Assembly: GCA_003538495.1 (NCBI GenBank)
Contig: DPSD01000564.1
Span: 617-20,013 of the forward strand
Direction of reading: 5' to 3'
DNA: 19,397 bases
Origin: Accumulibacter sp.
Lineage (GTDB): Bacteria; Pseudomonadota; Gammaproteobacteria; Burkholderiales; Rhodocyclaceae
Made by a program: the position numbers and the translations under genes. Numbering within the stretch: position 1 is the stretch's first letter; each line of letters begins with the position of its first letter. The notes beneath the pieces were generated by a model. The model saw only the letters and a program-made list of their open reading frames with translations. It had not been told where the DNA came from and searched no databases. Below, one piece after another: positions 8,937-15,702 of this stretch.

Positions 8937-10142
8937 ATGCCGGATTCCTATTCTTTCTTTCGCCCACTGCTTGCTGCCGACAAGCATTGGGCGGCGCTTG
9001 ACTGGTGTTACGCAAGCCCCGATCCGACCGATGCCAGCGATCTTGCTCGCTGCTTTGTCGATGCTGGCGCGGCTCCCCTCGCCAGGCTGATGCCGCTGGT
9101 GATGAGGATTGACCCGAGGTGGCTGAGCGACAGCGAGTTTATCGAGAAATTCGAGGCCAACCAAGCCATCTTTGTCCTCCCGGCTGCGGCTCTGGACGAC
9201 GGTCAGGCGATCGAACTGTGCGCCGGCCTGCGCAGGAAGGGGCGCCATCTGGCCTTGCAGCTTGACCATGCGGAACGTATCAAGGCGATCCCACGCGCCG
9301 CTTTTGATCATCTGCAAGTCGATGCGACGCTTGCCCGTTACGAACTGTCGCTCCTCGATTGGCGCGATCTCGAGCGCAACGCGTTGCGCAAGATCGCCAC
9401 CGGCGTCGGGTCGTTGGACGCCTTCGAGTGGCTGGCGGCCAGGCACTTCGACTTCAGTGACAGCAGCTTCGTGACGATCATTGACCCGACCTCCGGCGGC
9501 GAGCCGGACCTGGCACGGCTGAAGGTCCTCCGGCTGTTGAGCCTGGTCATTCAGGACGCCGACACCCGCGAGATCGAAGAGGTCTTCCGCCAGGAACCAC
9601 GGCTTTCGTATAACCTGTTGCGTCTGGTCAATTCGGTCGCCGTCGGCGCCAAGACCCGGATCAGCAGCTTCAATCAGGCCATCGCGCTGCTCGGTCGTCG
9701 ACAGTTGCAGCGCTGGCTGCAGTTGCTGATCTACGCCGACCAGCTGGCCCATGGCAACAAGCCCAATCCATTGCTGCAACTGGCAGCGGCACGGGGACGT
9801 CAGATGGAATTGCTGGCCGCCACCCTTGACTCGGGCAGCGACGCTCGGGAAATCGGTGACGCCGCGTTCATGACCGGCATCTTTTCCTTGCTCGACATCC
9901 TGCTCAAGATGCCGATGCGCGAAATCCTCAGCGACCTGCCTCTGCCGTCGGACGTTGCTGCCGCACTGGCGCTGCGCCAGGGTACGCTGGGCGCCCTGCT
10001 GGCCGTTGTACAGGCCGGAGAAACCAGGGATTTCGCGCAGGCGAAGGCGCTGCTGTCAAGCCTCGAGATCAGCCCGGCCGGCCATGCCACGGCGCAGATA
10101 GGCGCCTTCTACTGGGCTGCCAGAATCAGTTCGGAACGGTAG
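8937..10142 (+). CDS. HDOD domain protein with degenerate EAL-like N-terminus (YuxH/CdgJ type)
   Basis: A cytoplasmic signalling protein of 401 aa. The C-terminal half (about residues 195-401) is an HDOD domain: VFRQEPRLSYNLLRLVNSV, with NLLRLVN at 226-232, then ISSFNQAIALLGRRQLQRW and a helical remainder. The N-terminal half follows the size and layout of the EAL part of EAL-HDOD proteins, but I see no E-x-L motif, no DDFG-type motif and no other metal-binding residues. It is therefore unlikely to hydrolyse cyclic-di-GMP and may only bind nucleotide or a partner. Known relatives act in motility and biofilm control. ATG 8937 has no clear Shine-Dalgarno. The gene diverges from tupA and is followed by a broken EAL-type gene. 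Confidence 0.8.
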   Translation: MPDSYSFFRPLLAADKHWAALDWCYASPDPTDASDLARCFVDAGAAPLARLMPLVMRIDPRWLSDSEFIEKFEANQAIFVLPAAALDDGQAIELCAGLRRKGRHLALQLDHAERIKAIPRAAFDHLQVDATLARYELSLLDWRDLERNALRKIATGVGSLDAFEWLAARHFDFSDSSFVTIIDPTSGGEPDLARLKVLRLLSLVIQDADTREIEEVFRQEPRLSYNLLRLVNSVAVGAKTRISSFNQAIALLGRRQLQRWLQLLIYADQLAHGNKPNPLLQLAAARGRQMELLAATLDSGSDAREIGDAAFMTGIFSLLDILLKMPMREILSDLPLPSDVAAALALRQGTLGALLAVVQAGETRDFAQAKALLSSLEISPAGHATAQIGAFYWAARISSER

Positions 10143-10191
10143 CGCAGGTTGCCGATGGTCGCAAGGCAAGCGATTCCCGACCCTCCTGGCG

Positions 10192-10816
10192 ATGCATTGC
10201 CGGCAGCAGCAGAACCTCGCGGTGCTGGTGGTGAGCGCCGAGCGGACGTGCCGCCAGGCGCTGCTCCTCGATCAGGCCCGTGACGCGCTGATCACCATTG
10301 GCCTCGGTGGCTGCATCACTGGCTGGAACCCGGGGGCCGAACGCCTGTTCGGTTATGCGGCGACTGAGTCTCTCGGCCGGGATATCCGTCTGCTGCATGT
10401 CGATCCCAACGACGAGTGATTCCTCGGCTGTCCCGAAAGCGGTGGCCGGGAAACGACCGCAAGGCGAAAGAAGACGTCGGGAGAAAGCTTGTGGGGCAGC
10501 GTGTGGCGGAATCGTCGCTGCGACTTCGGTACCGGTTACTCCCGCCTGTCGTACCTCAAGCGCTTCCCAATCGACAATCTCAAGCTCGCTCGGCCAGTCC
10601 TTCGTGCGCGGCATCCCCTGCGACTCGGCGATTGCCAGGACGATCTTCAGCATCGCCAAAAACGTTGGCCTGTCGGTGATTGCCAAAGGCGTCGAGACTG
10701 CCGCGCAAATGGACTTCCTTCGCGAAGCCGGATGCGAGGAGATTCAGGGCTACTACTTCAGCCGACCGCTGCCAGCCGATCAGTTTTCCGAGTTGCTGTT
10801 GCGCACCAACCCGTGA
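10192..10816 (+). pseudogene. Remnant of a PAS...EAL cyclic-di-GMP protein
   Basis: Two pieces of one signalling protein remain. Bases 10276-10416 encode a PAS core (DALITIGLGGCITGWNPGAERLFGYAATE...) ending at an in-frame TGA (10417-10419). Bases 10519-10816 encode the C-terminal third of an EAL domain: DFGTGYSRLSYLKRFPIDNLKLAR in frame 1, then, after a one-base shift near 10593-10597, SFVRGI...IARTIFSIAKNVGLSVIAKGVET...GCEEIQGYYFSRPLPADQF in frame 2 to TGA 10814-10816. The middle of the PAS-GGDEF-EAL arrangement, including any GGDEF domain and the catalytic start of EAL, is missing. Stop, frameshift and deletion together argue for a dead gene rather than a sequencing error. Confidence 0.8.
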
Positions 10817-10969
10817 GGTATGGGCAGGTGCGCTTCGGAAGGGCGCTGCAAGTCATGCGCAGGGCGTGATCATGCGGTGTCTGGCGGGGGTTCTTGCCCG
10901 GCGTTTGGCGTGTGGCTTCGGCAAGTACCCCCCGAAAGGTAGGTGCGGGTGGGTCGAATGCCCCGCCGC

Positions 10970-10998
10970 AAAAAAAAGGGCAGGCGAAAGCCTGCCCT
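10970..10998 (-). terminator. Rho-independent terminator of the minus-strand PEP-CTERM gene
   Basis: Perfect 9-bp stem: arm 10977-10985 (agggcaggc), loop gaaa 10986-10989, arm 10990-10998. The A-run 10970-10977 becomes a U-tract on the minus strand. The hairpin lies 19 nt past the stop of the PEP-CTERM gene at 11018-11797 and closes it as a single-gene unit. The 10817-10969 stretch before it holds no recognisable gene. Confidence 0.9.
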
Positions 10999-11017
10999 CT
11001 GCCTTACCCTTCAGTTC

Positions 11018-11797
11018 TCAAATGTTGCGCTTGCGGGAAACGCCAAAACCTGCCAGCGCCAGGCCAAGCAAGGCCAGGGTTGCGGGCTCGGGTACCGTCG
11101 GACCACAGCCCGGCGTGCCCGGGACGCAAACCTGCTCTACGGTGCCGATGGTGAAGTCATCGAAGGCAAACACGTCACCTTGGCCCGTGGTGGTATTGAA
11201 AGTGACGCTGGTAAACTCTTCACCGACATTCTCGGCGATCAGTCCGTAAAACAGCACGGAGCCATCGGTCGAGCCGCTGCTGCCGACAGTATTAGGCACG
11301 GTCAGGCTGCCGCCATTGATGCCAAGGGTCAGCTGCCCGCCAAAATCGCCAATGTCGATGCCGTAGAAACCGAGGGCGGCGATCGATTGCGAAAAGGTGA
11401 TGGTGAAGTTGCCGCCGCCTCCCGCAGATACTTCCCAATACTTCGACGAGCTGGCGGAAGGAATGCTGTAGCGACCAGCTCCGTTGGTCGTGCCAGGAGC
11501 AACCGCTTGGACCGAACCGCTTCCGCCCGACAGCGTCGCGGTTCCGGCACCGGGGAAAGTGAGGATCAGCGGAGCGCTGGCTCCTGTGGTCTGAGTCTCA
11601 AAGGTTTCCGTGCCGACACCCGTCAGGAACGACAGAAAGCTGGCCTGTGCCGCATTCGAGTTGGGGGTGCTGGCCAGTGGTACCGAGGCGCTGCCGTTCG
11701 CGTCTTCGCCAAAGAAAGTCTGATAGGCATGGGCGCTGAACGAGGTGGCCGCGAGGCCGGCAACGGCCAAGGCACTGAGTAGGGGCTTGCGGAACAT
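11018..11797 (-). CDS. PEP-CTERM sorting domain protein (paralog A of a divergent pair)
   Basis: A predicted exported, exosortase-processed surface protein of 259 aa. ATG 11797 is preceded by AAGGAG at 11805-11810. A signal peptide (KPLLSALAVAGLAATSFSAHA) leads to YQTFFGEDANGS. The C-terminus is VPEP (about 235-238), a hydrophobic helix (TLALLGLALAGFGV) and SRKRNI. The body is Gly/Ser/Thr-rich with GFYGIDIGDFGGQL and VFAFDDFTIGTVEQVC; two Cys (about 224 and 231) lie just before PEP. It shares its whole length with the gene at 12415-13170 (AQASFLSFL.GVGTETFE, FPGAG.ATL.G, YFGLIA-like and FAFDD blocks). The family is not one I can assign a function. It has its own sigma-54-type promoter and terminator. 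Confidence 0.9.
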   Translation of the reverse strand: MFRKPLLSALAVAGLAATSFSAHAYQTFFGEDANGSASVPLASTPNSNAAQASFLSFLTGVGTETFETQTTGASAPLILTFPGAGTATLSGGSGSVQAVAPGTTNGAGRYSIPSASSSKYWEVSAGGGGNFTITFSQSIAALGFYGIDIGDFGGQLTLGINGGSLTVPNTVGSSGSTDGSVLFYGLIAENVGEEFTSVTFNTTTGQGDVFAFDDFTIGTVEQVCVPGTPGCGPTVPEPATLALLGLALAGFGVSRKRNI

Positions 11798-11848
11798 TTC
11801 TGATCTCCTTGGTGGAAAGTGGTCTTGACGAGCTTGCAGGATACGCTA

Positions 11849-11864
11849 AGCCAGAATCGTGCCA
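11849..11864 (-). promoter_or_regulatory. Sigma-54-type (-24/-12) promoter of the PEP-CTERM gene at 11018-11797
   Basis: On the minus strand this reads TGGCACG-ATTC-TGGCT. The -24 half is a perfect match to TGGCACG, and the -12 half has one mismatch (TTGC to TGGC) with GC kept at the correct spacing. The predicted start is near 11838, about 40 nt before the ATG at 11797. Confidence 0.78.
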
Positions 11865-11883
11865 GATCATAAACAAGCAATAG

Positions 11884-11896
11884 AATCAACATCCTG
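11884..11896 (+). promoter_or_regulatory. IHF-like site upstream of PEP-CTERM paralog A
   Basis: AATCAA-CATC-CTG matches the IHF consensus WATCAANNNNTTR with one mismatch. It lies between the sigma-54 element (ending 11864) and the far-upstream motif (from 11928), in the same orientation relative to its gene as the perfect match at 6401-6413. Support is moderate: a short motif with a mismatch, strengthened by position. Confidence 0.35.
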
Positions 11897-11927
11897 TGAG
11901 ATTTGGTCGGTGGTGCTGCTTGAGTGG

Positions 11928-11943
11928 TGTAAAAAAATCCGAC
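11928..11943 (-). promoter_or_regulatory. Far-upstream motif GTCG-N6-TTTACA (copy 2)
   Basis: On the minus strand this reads GTCG-GATTTT-TTTACA. It lies 63 nt upstream of the sigma-54 element of paralog A, almost the same distance as copy 3 from its own promoter (64 nt). It is a candidate binding site for the sigma-54 activator of PEP-CTERM genes. Confidence 0.6.
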
Positions 11944-12229
11944 GGCACCTCAGCGTCGATTCCCGCCAGGCGTGGTGCCAAATTGCGGCCAATCGCCGTC
12001 TTTCAGCGACCCGAGCTGCTTGCCAGCAGAACTCTGGAGGCGCCCTTGCCAGGCAACGGCGCCGTCACCGTCTCGGTCAGGAACCGGCATCAGGCGCCTC
12101 GACTGATCTTGGCAGGCGAGTCGAACGGGGCGCGCGACGGCGTCAATCCGCAGGTGCTGGGCCACGCGCCGCGAGGGGCGGGGCAGGGCGGCGCGCCCGG
12201 GAAAGGGGCAAACAGTCGGAAGGCGCGCT
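11944..12229 (+). other. Gene-free centre of the divergent PEP-CTERM control region
   Basis: This 286-bp stretch lies between the two far-upstream motifs. Several short frames cross it, but none has a ribosome binding site, a recognisable domain or a start that makes sense. I see no strong terminator, tRNA or long repeat in it. Its GC content is high, unlike the AT-rich flanks next to the promoters. It may be a decayed coding segment, but I cannot name an ancestor. Confidence 0.5.
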
Positions 12230-12245
12230 GTCGATATTCTTTACA
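12230..12245 (+). promoter_or_regulatory. Far-upstream motif GTCG-N6-TTTACA (copy 3)
   Basis: Reads GTCG-ATATTC-TTTACA. It overlaps a 6-bp inverted repeat, cgatat-N7-atatcg (12232-12250), which is not seen in the other two copies. It lies 64 nt upstream of the sigma-54 element of paralog B. An AT-rich stretch (about 12281-12308) that could bend DNA lies in between, but it holds no clear IHF consensus. Confidence 0.6.
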
Positions 12246-12309
12246 TATCGCCGCCTAGCCTGCCATTTCCATGCGCATAACGTATTGCTAAATAAAGAAT
12301 TTAAAATCC

Positions 12310-12325
12310 TGGTACGCTTGTTGCT
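12310..12325 (+). promoter_or_regulatory. Sigma-54-type (-24/-12) promoter of the PEP-CTERM gene at 12415-13170
   Basis: Reads TGGTACG-CTTG-TTGCT. It matches TGGCACG-N4-TTGCW at every fixed position but one (C to T in the -24 box). The predicted start is near 12336, giving a leader of about 79 nt. This is the best of the three sigma-54-type elements in the window. Confidence 0.82.
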
Positions 12326-12414
12326 TATTGTTGGCTGCAGCAGTAATTTTCCGCTTCATGCCTGCGCCGGCACAGACTCCGGTTCTTCACTTCCAGACTA
12401 TTCAGGAGAACACC

Positions 12415-13170
12415 ATGTTGAACAAATCGATCATGACCGCGATCGCAGCGGTTGGCCTCGGCGCAGCGTCGTTCGGCGCGCACGCCTACACCACCTTCTC
12501 GGGTATTGACGCCGACGGCTCAGGGGGCACGCGGGCTTCCTTCACCAACTCCGAAGCGGCCCAGGCAAGCTTCCTGTCTTTCCTGCAGGGTGTGGGCACC
12601 GAGACTTTCGAAGGCATCCCCGCTGGCACGACGCCGCCGATCGGCCTGGTTTTCCCCGGTGCGGGCGCCGCCACCCTGACCGGTAGCGCGACGGTCGTAT
12701 TCCAGGGCGCCGGCACCAATGGCGTTGGCCGCTATCCGCACTCTGGCGTCCATTTTGTCGAGACCAGCTCGACCTCTTTCGGTGTGACCTTTGGCTCCAA
12801 CGTCGGGGCCTTCGGGTTCTTCGGAATGGACATCGGCGAGTTCGGCGGGGATCTCTGGATCCGCGTCCACAAAGCGGGTGGTGGCTCGGAAGATATTGAC
12901 GTACCGAACGTACCGGCAACACCCTTCCAGGACGGGTCGGCTCTCTACTTCGGTTTGATCGCGACCAGCGCGGCCGAGGAGTTTACCTCCATCGACTTCT
13001 TCGATACCAACCCAGGCGGCGGCGATTTCTTCGCTTTCGACGACATGACGGTCGGCTCGCTGCAGCAGGTTTGCCAGACGGGCTGCAACGTCCCCGAGCC
13101 GGGCAGCCTGGCGCTCGGCGGTCTGGCACTGCTCGGCCTCGGTGCCGCTCGCCGTCGCAAGAACGGCTGA
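12415..13170 (+). CDS. PEP-CTERM sorting domain protein (paralog B of a divergent pair)
   Basis: A predicted exported, exosortase-processed surface protein of 251 aa. ATG 12415 follows AGGAG (12404-12408) by 6 nt; the frame's opening at 12328 has no such support. The signal peptide (NKSIMTAIAAVGLGAASFGAHA) leads to YTTFSGIDADGSGG. The body shares AAQASFLSFLQGVGTETFE, FPGAGAATLTGS, GFFGMDIGEFGGDL, YFGLIATSAAEEFTSI and FFAFDDMTVG with the divergent paralog. The tail has Cys 220 and 224, VPEP at about 226-229, a hydrophobic Leu/Gly helix and ARRRKNG. The Cys pair directly before PEP, the shared blocks and similar length show a duplication. Ligand and function are unknown; a role in the cell envelope or exopolysaccharide matrix is inferred from the PEP-CTERM class. 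Confidence 0.92.
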   Translation: MLNKSIMTAIAAVGLGAASFGAHAYTTFSGIDADGSGGTRASFTNSEAAQASFLSFLQGVGTETFEGIPAGTTPPIGLVFPGAGAATLTGSATVVFQGAGTNGVGRYPHSGVHFVETSSTSFGVTFGSNVGAFGFFGMDIGEFGGDLWIRVHKAGGGSEDIDVPNVPATPFQDGSALYFGLIATSAAEEFTSIDFFDTNPGGGDFFAFDDMTVGSLQQVCQTGCNVPEPGSLALGGLALLGLGAARRRKNG

Positions 13171-13183
13171 ACGCACGCTTTCG

Positions 13184-13223
13184 CAACGAGAAACGGCGAC
13201 CCGCAGGTCGCCGTTTCTCGTTG
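13184..13223 (+). terminator. Long perfect hairpin after PEP-CTERM paralog B
   Basis: Arms 13184-13201 and 13206-13223 pair over 18 bp without a mismatch around the tetraloop cgca, starting 13 nt after the stop codon. No U-tract follows on either strand (ggcgcggc downstream). It may be a factor-assisted terminator, a 3'-end stabilising structure, or both. The position right after a single-gene unit favours transcript ending. Confidence 0.6.
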
Positions 13224-13383
13224 GCGCGGCGCATGCGAAGGCGCCGGATCGATTGGTGCCAGAGTGACCATGGCTGGTGGAGTTATTTCGCATCTCGTAG
13301 TGGCAGTGTCGCCGGCCGGGATGCCCGCGTCGCCGAGGAAGCCGAATCGGCCCCCTCGTCAAGCGCCACATGCTGCGATGCGG

Positions 13384-13389
13384 TAAAAT
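13384..13389 (+). promoter_or_regulatory. Candidate -10 element close to the pyrD start
   Basis: TAAAAT sits 6 nt before the pyrD ATG at 13396, in the context gcggTAAAATcc. If used, transcription would begin at or next to the ATG, giving a leaderless or near-leaderless message, consistent with the absence of a Shine-Dalgarno. No good -35 hexamer lies 16-18 nt upstream, so this is tentative. Confidence 0.4.
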
Positions 13390-13395
13390 CCACCG

Positions 13396-14433
13396 ATGAT
13401 CTATCCGCTGCTTCGCAAGTTTTTTTTCGCCCTCGACGCCGAGACCGCGCACGGCATCGGGATGGCTGGCGTCGACTTCGTCAATGCCGCTGGCGTGTCC
13501 TGCCTGCTGGCGCGTTCAGTACCGCCGCAGCCGGTGCAGGTGATGGGGCTCGATTTTCCCAATGCGGTCGGTCTGGCAGCCGGACTGGACAAGAATGGCG
13601 AGCACATCGATGCCCTCGCGGCGTTGGGTTTCGGTTTCATCGAGGTCGGAACGGTCACGCCGCGGCCGCAGCCCGGCAATCCGCGGCCACGTCTGTTCCG
13701 CATCCCGGAAAGGCAGGCGATCGTCAACCGCATGGGTTTCAACAATGACGGCGTCGAAAGGCTGCTGGCCAACGTTGCGGCCGCCAAATTCGTCCGCTGG
13801 GGCGGCGTCCTGGGGATCAATATCGGCAAGAATTTCGATACGCCGATCAGCGAGGCGGCAAGCGACTACCTGTTCTGCCTCGAACGCGTCTACGCGGCGG
13901 CAAGTTACGTGGCGGTCAATATCTCCAGCCCGAACACCAAGAATCTGCGCGACCTGCAACAGGACGACGCGCTTGACGCGCTGCTCGGCGGCCTGAAGGA
14001 CGCGCAGGCGCGGCTTGCCGACCAACACGGCAAGTACGTGCCGCTGACGTTGAAGATCGCCCCGGACCTCGAAGATCAGCAGATCCAGGCGATTGCCGAC
14101 CTGCTCCGCCAGCACCGCATGGACGGAGTCATCGCCACCAACACCACGCTCTCGCGGGCCGGGGTCGAGGGGCTGCGAGGTGCCGAGCAGGCGGGTGGGC
14201 TGTCCGGTGCTCCGCTGCTGGCGCTGTCCACCGCGGTGCTCGGCAAGCTGGCCGCCGCGCTGGCCGGCGAAGTGCCGATCATTGGTGTCGGCGGCGTCAT
14301 GAACGGTGCCGATGCGGCGGCGAAGATCGTTGCCGGCGCCAGCCTGGTGCAGTTCTACTCGGGTTTCATCTACCGTGGTCCGGAACTCGTCGCCGAGGCC
14401 GCGGCGGCGATCGCCGCACTGCGCGCACCCTGA
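13396..14433 (+). CDS. pyrD: Dihydroorotate dehydrogenase (quinone), class 2
   Basis: PyrD oxidises dihydroorotate to orotate in pyrimidine synthesis, passing electrons to the quinone pool at the inner membrane. The product is 345 aa, a typical class 2 length. The N-terminal amphipathic helix ([19 protein letters not shown]) provides membrane and quinone contact. FMN- and substrate-binding stretches follow: [45 protein letters not shown], then [11 protein letters not shown] with the catalytic Ser of class 2 enzymes, and later [32 protein letters not shown] and [18 protein letters not shown] 13396 has no Shine-Dalgarno. The gene appears monocistronic: rnfA starts 118 nt downstream from its own promoter. 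Confidence 0.97.
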   Translation: MIYPLLRKFFFALDAETAHGIGMAGVDFVNAAGVSCLLARSVPPQPVQVMGLDFPNAVGLAAGLDKNGEHIDALAALGFGFIEVGTVTPRPQPGNPRPRLFRIPERQAIVNRMGFNNDGVERLLANVAAAKFVRWGGVLGINIGKNFDTPISEAASDYLFCLERVYAAASYVAVNISSPNTKNLRDLQQDDALDALLGGLKDAQARLADQHGKYVPLTLKIAPDLEDQQIQAIADLLRQHRMDGVIATNTTLSRAGVEGLRGAEQAGGLSGAPLLALSTAVLGKLAAALAGEVPIIGVGGVMNGADAAAKIVAGASLVQFYSGFIYRGPELVAEAAAAIAALRAP

Positions 14434-14481
14434 TCCGGAAGCCCTTGCTGCCGAAACCGGAAGGTGTTACTGACAACGTGG

Positions 14482-14510
14482 TTGAACGCACGCATTTGAC
14501 ACGAGATAAT
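14482..14510 (+). promoter_or_regulatory. Sigma-70-type promoter of the rnf operon
   Basis: TTGAAC (14482-14487) and GATAAT (14505-14510) are separated by exactly 17 nt. Each matches its consensus (TTGACA, TATAAT) in four or five of six positions. The expected start is near 14517, 35 nt before the rnfA ATG. It lies in the 118-nt pyrD-rnfA gap, which contains no clear terminator for pyrD. Confidence 0.65.
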
Positions 14511-14551
14511 CGCGGCGCCCCGGACCGGGCTGCCTACGGCTTACGCAAACC

Positions 14552-15136
14552 ATGACTCACTACCTGTTCATCATCGTCGGGGCGGTGCTCGTCAATAACG
14601 TCGTCCTGGTGAAGATCCTGGGCCTGTGCCCGTTCATGGGCGTCTCCAGGAAACTGGAGACGGCCTTCGGGATGGGGGCGGCGACCACGTTCGTGCTCAC
14701 CGTCGCCACCGGTGCCAGCTACATCATCGACCATTACCTGTTGATGCCGTTCGGGCTCGAATACCTGCGGACGCTGTCGTTCATCGTCACCATCGCGGCC
14801 ATCGTTCAGCTGACCGAGATGGTGATCCAGAAAACCAGCCCTGTGCTGCACCAGGTGCTGGGCATCTACCTGCCGTTGATCACTACCAATTGCGCGGTTC
14901 TCGGCGTGCCGCTGCTGAATATCGCCAACCAGCACGACTTCGTCGAGTCGCTGCTCTTCGGCGCCGGCAGTGCCGTCGGCTTTTCGCTGGTGCTGGTGCT
15001 CTTTGCCGGGATCCGCGAACGCGTCGAGGGCGCCGATGTACCCGTTCATTTTCGGGGAACGGCCATCGCGATGGTTACCGCGGGCTTGATGAGCCTGGCC
15101 TTCATGGGTTTCGCCGGGCTGGATCGCTACCAATGA
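14552..15136 (+). CDS. rnfA: Ion-translocating oxidoreductase complex subunit RnfA
   Basis: An integral inner-membrane subunit of the Rnf complex, which couples electron transfer between ferredoxin and NAD to ion movement. The product is 194 aa, standard for the family, with about six membrane helices. Recognisable stretches are [18 protein letters not shown] and [16 protein letters not shown], which carry the conserved Cys residues near the half-membrane [2Fe-2S] site shared with RnfE. ATG 14552 has no clear Shine-Dalgarno. It is the first gene of an rnfABCDGE operon with a promoter at 14482-14510. Confidence 0.97.
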   Translation: MTHYLFIIVGAVLVNNVVLVKILGLCPFMGVSRKLETAFGMGAATTFVLTVATGASYIIDHYLLMPFGLEYLRTLSFIVTIAAIVQLTEMVIQKTSPVLHQVLGIYLPLITTNCAVLGVPLLNIANQHDFVESLLFGAGSAVGFSLVLVLFAGIRERVEGADVPVHFRGTAIAMVTAGLMSLAFMGFAGLDRYQ

Positions 15137-15149
15137 CCGTCGCCAGCTG

Positions 15150-15692
15150 ATGATCATTACTATCGCGATCATGGCTCTGGGCGCCATTGTCCTGGGCGCG
15201 GCGCTCGGGTATGCCTCGATCAAGTTCAAGGTCGAGGGCGACCCGCTGGTCGAGAAGATCGAAGCGATACTGCCGCAGACGCAGTGCGGGCAGTGCGGCT
15301 ACCCCGGCTGCAAACCGTACGCGACGGCGATTTCGGCCGGCGAAGCGGACATCAACCTGTGCCCGCCGGGCGGCATGGATGGCGTGCGCAAGCTGGCCGA
15401 CCTGCTCGGCCGCGAAGTCAAGCCGCTGGAAGCCGAGGAGAAGCCGAAACAGGTGGCGATCATCGACGAACAGACGTGTATCGGCTGCACCCTTTGTATC
15501 CAGGCGTGTCCGGTCGACGCCATCGTCGGTGCCGCCAAGCAGATGCACACGATCATCGAACCGCTGTGTACCGGTTGCGAGCTGTGCGTCAATCCCTGTC
15601 CGGTCGAGTGCATCGTGATGCAGCCGATCGCCGAGAAGCTCGACAACTGGAAGTGGAAGTACCCGGTGATCGAAATCAAGCGTGCCGCCTGA
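15150..15692 (+). CDS. rnfB: Rnf complex iron-sulfur subunit RnfB
   Basis: RnfB is a membrane-anchored iron-sulfur protein that receives electrons in the Rnf chain. The product is 180 aa. An N-terminal membrane helix ([20 protein letters not shown]) precedes the four-Cys motif of the Rnf/Fes domain: Cys 46, 49, 54 and 71. Two ferredoxin-type [4Fe-4S] motifs follow: Cys 110, 113, 116 and 120 ([12 protein letters not shown]), and Cys 140, 143, 146 and 150 ([12 protein letters not shown]). It matches the short RnfB/RsxB type of proteobacteria rather than the multi-cluster clostridial form. It starts 13 nt after rnfA without a strong ribosome binding site. Confidence 0.96.
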   Translation: MIITIAIMALGAIVLGAALGYASIKFKVEGDPLVEKIEAILPQTQCGQCGYPGCKPYATAISAGEADINLCPPGGMDGVRKLADLLGREVKPLEAEEKPKQVAIIDEQTCIGCTLCIQACPVDAIVGAAKQMHTIIEPLCTGCELCVNPCPVECIVMQPIAEKLDNWKWKYPVIEIKRAA

Positions 15693-15702
15693 GGCGACCG
15701 GA

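Noticed and set aside
8886..9779. A 297-codon minus-strand frame under the EAL-HDOD gene
   Set aside because: The plus strand has clear HDOD motifs. The minus frame has no domain and would overlap the tupA upstream region without a ribosome binding site.
11859..12509. Plus-strand frames crossing the divergent PEP-CTERM control region
   Set aside because: They run over the promoter elements and into paralog B in the wrong frame. There is no ribosome binding site and no family resemblance.
12520..13452. A 310-codon minus-strand frame across paralog B and the pyrD start
   Set aside because: It is a shadow of paralog B, crosses the 18-bp hairpin and the pyrD start, and has no domain.
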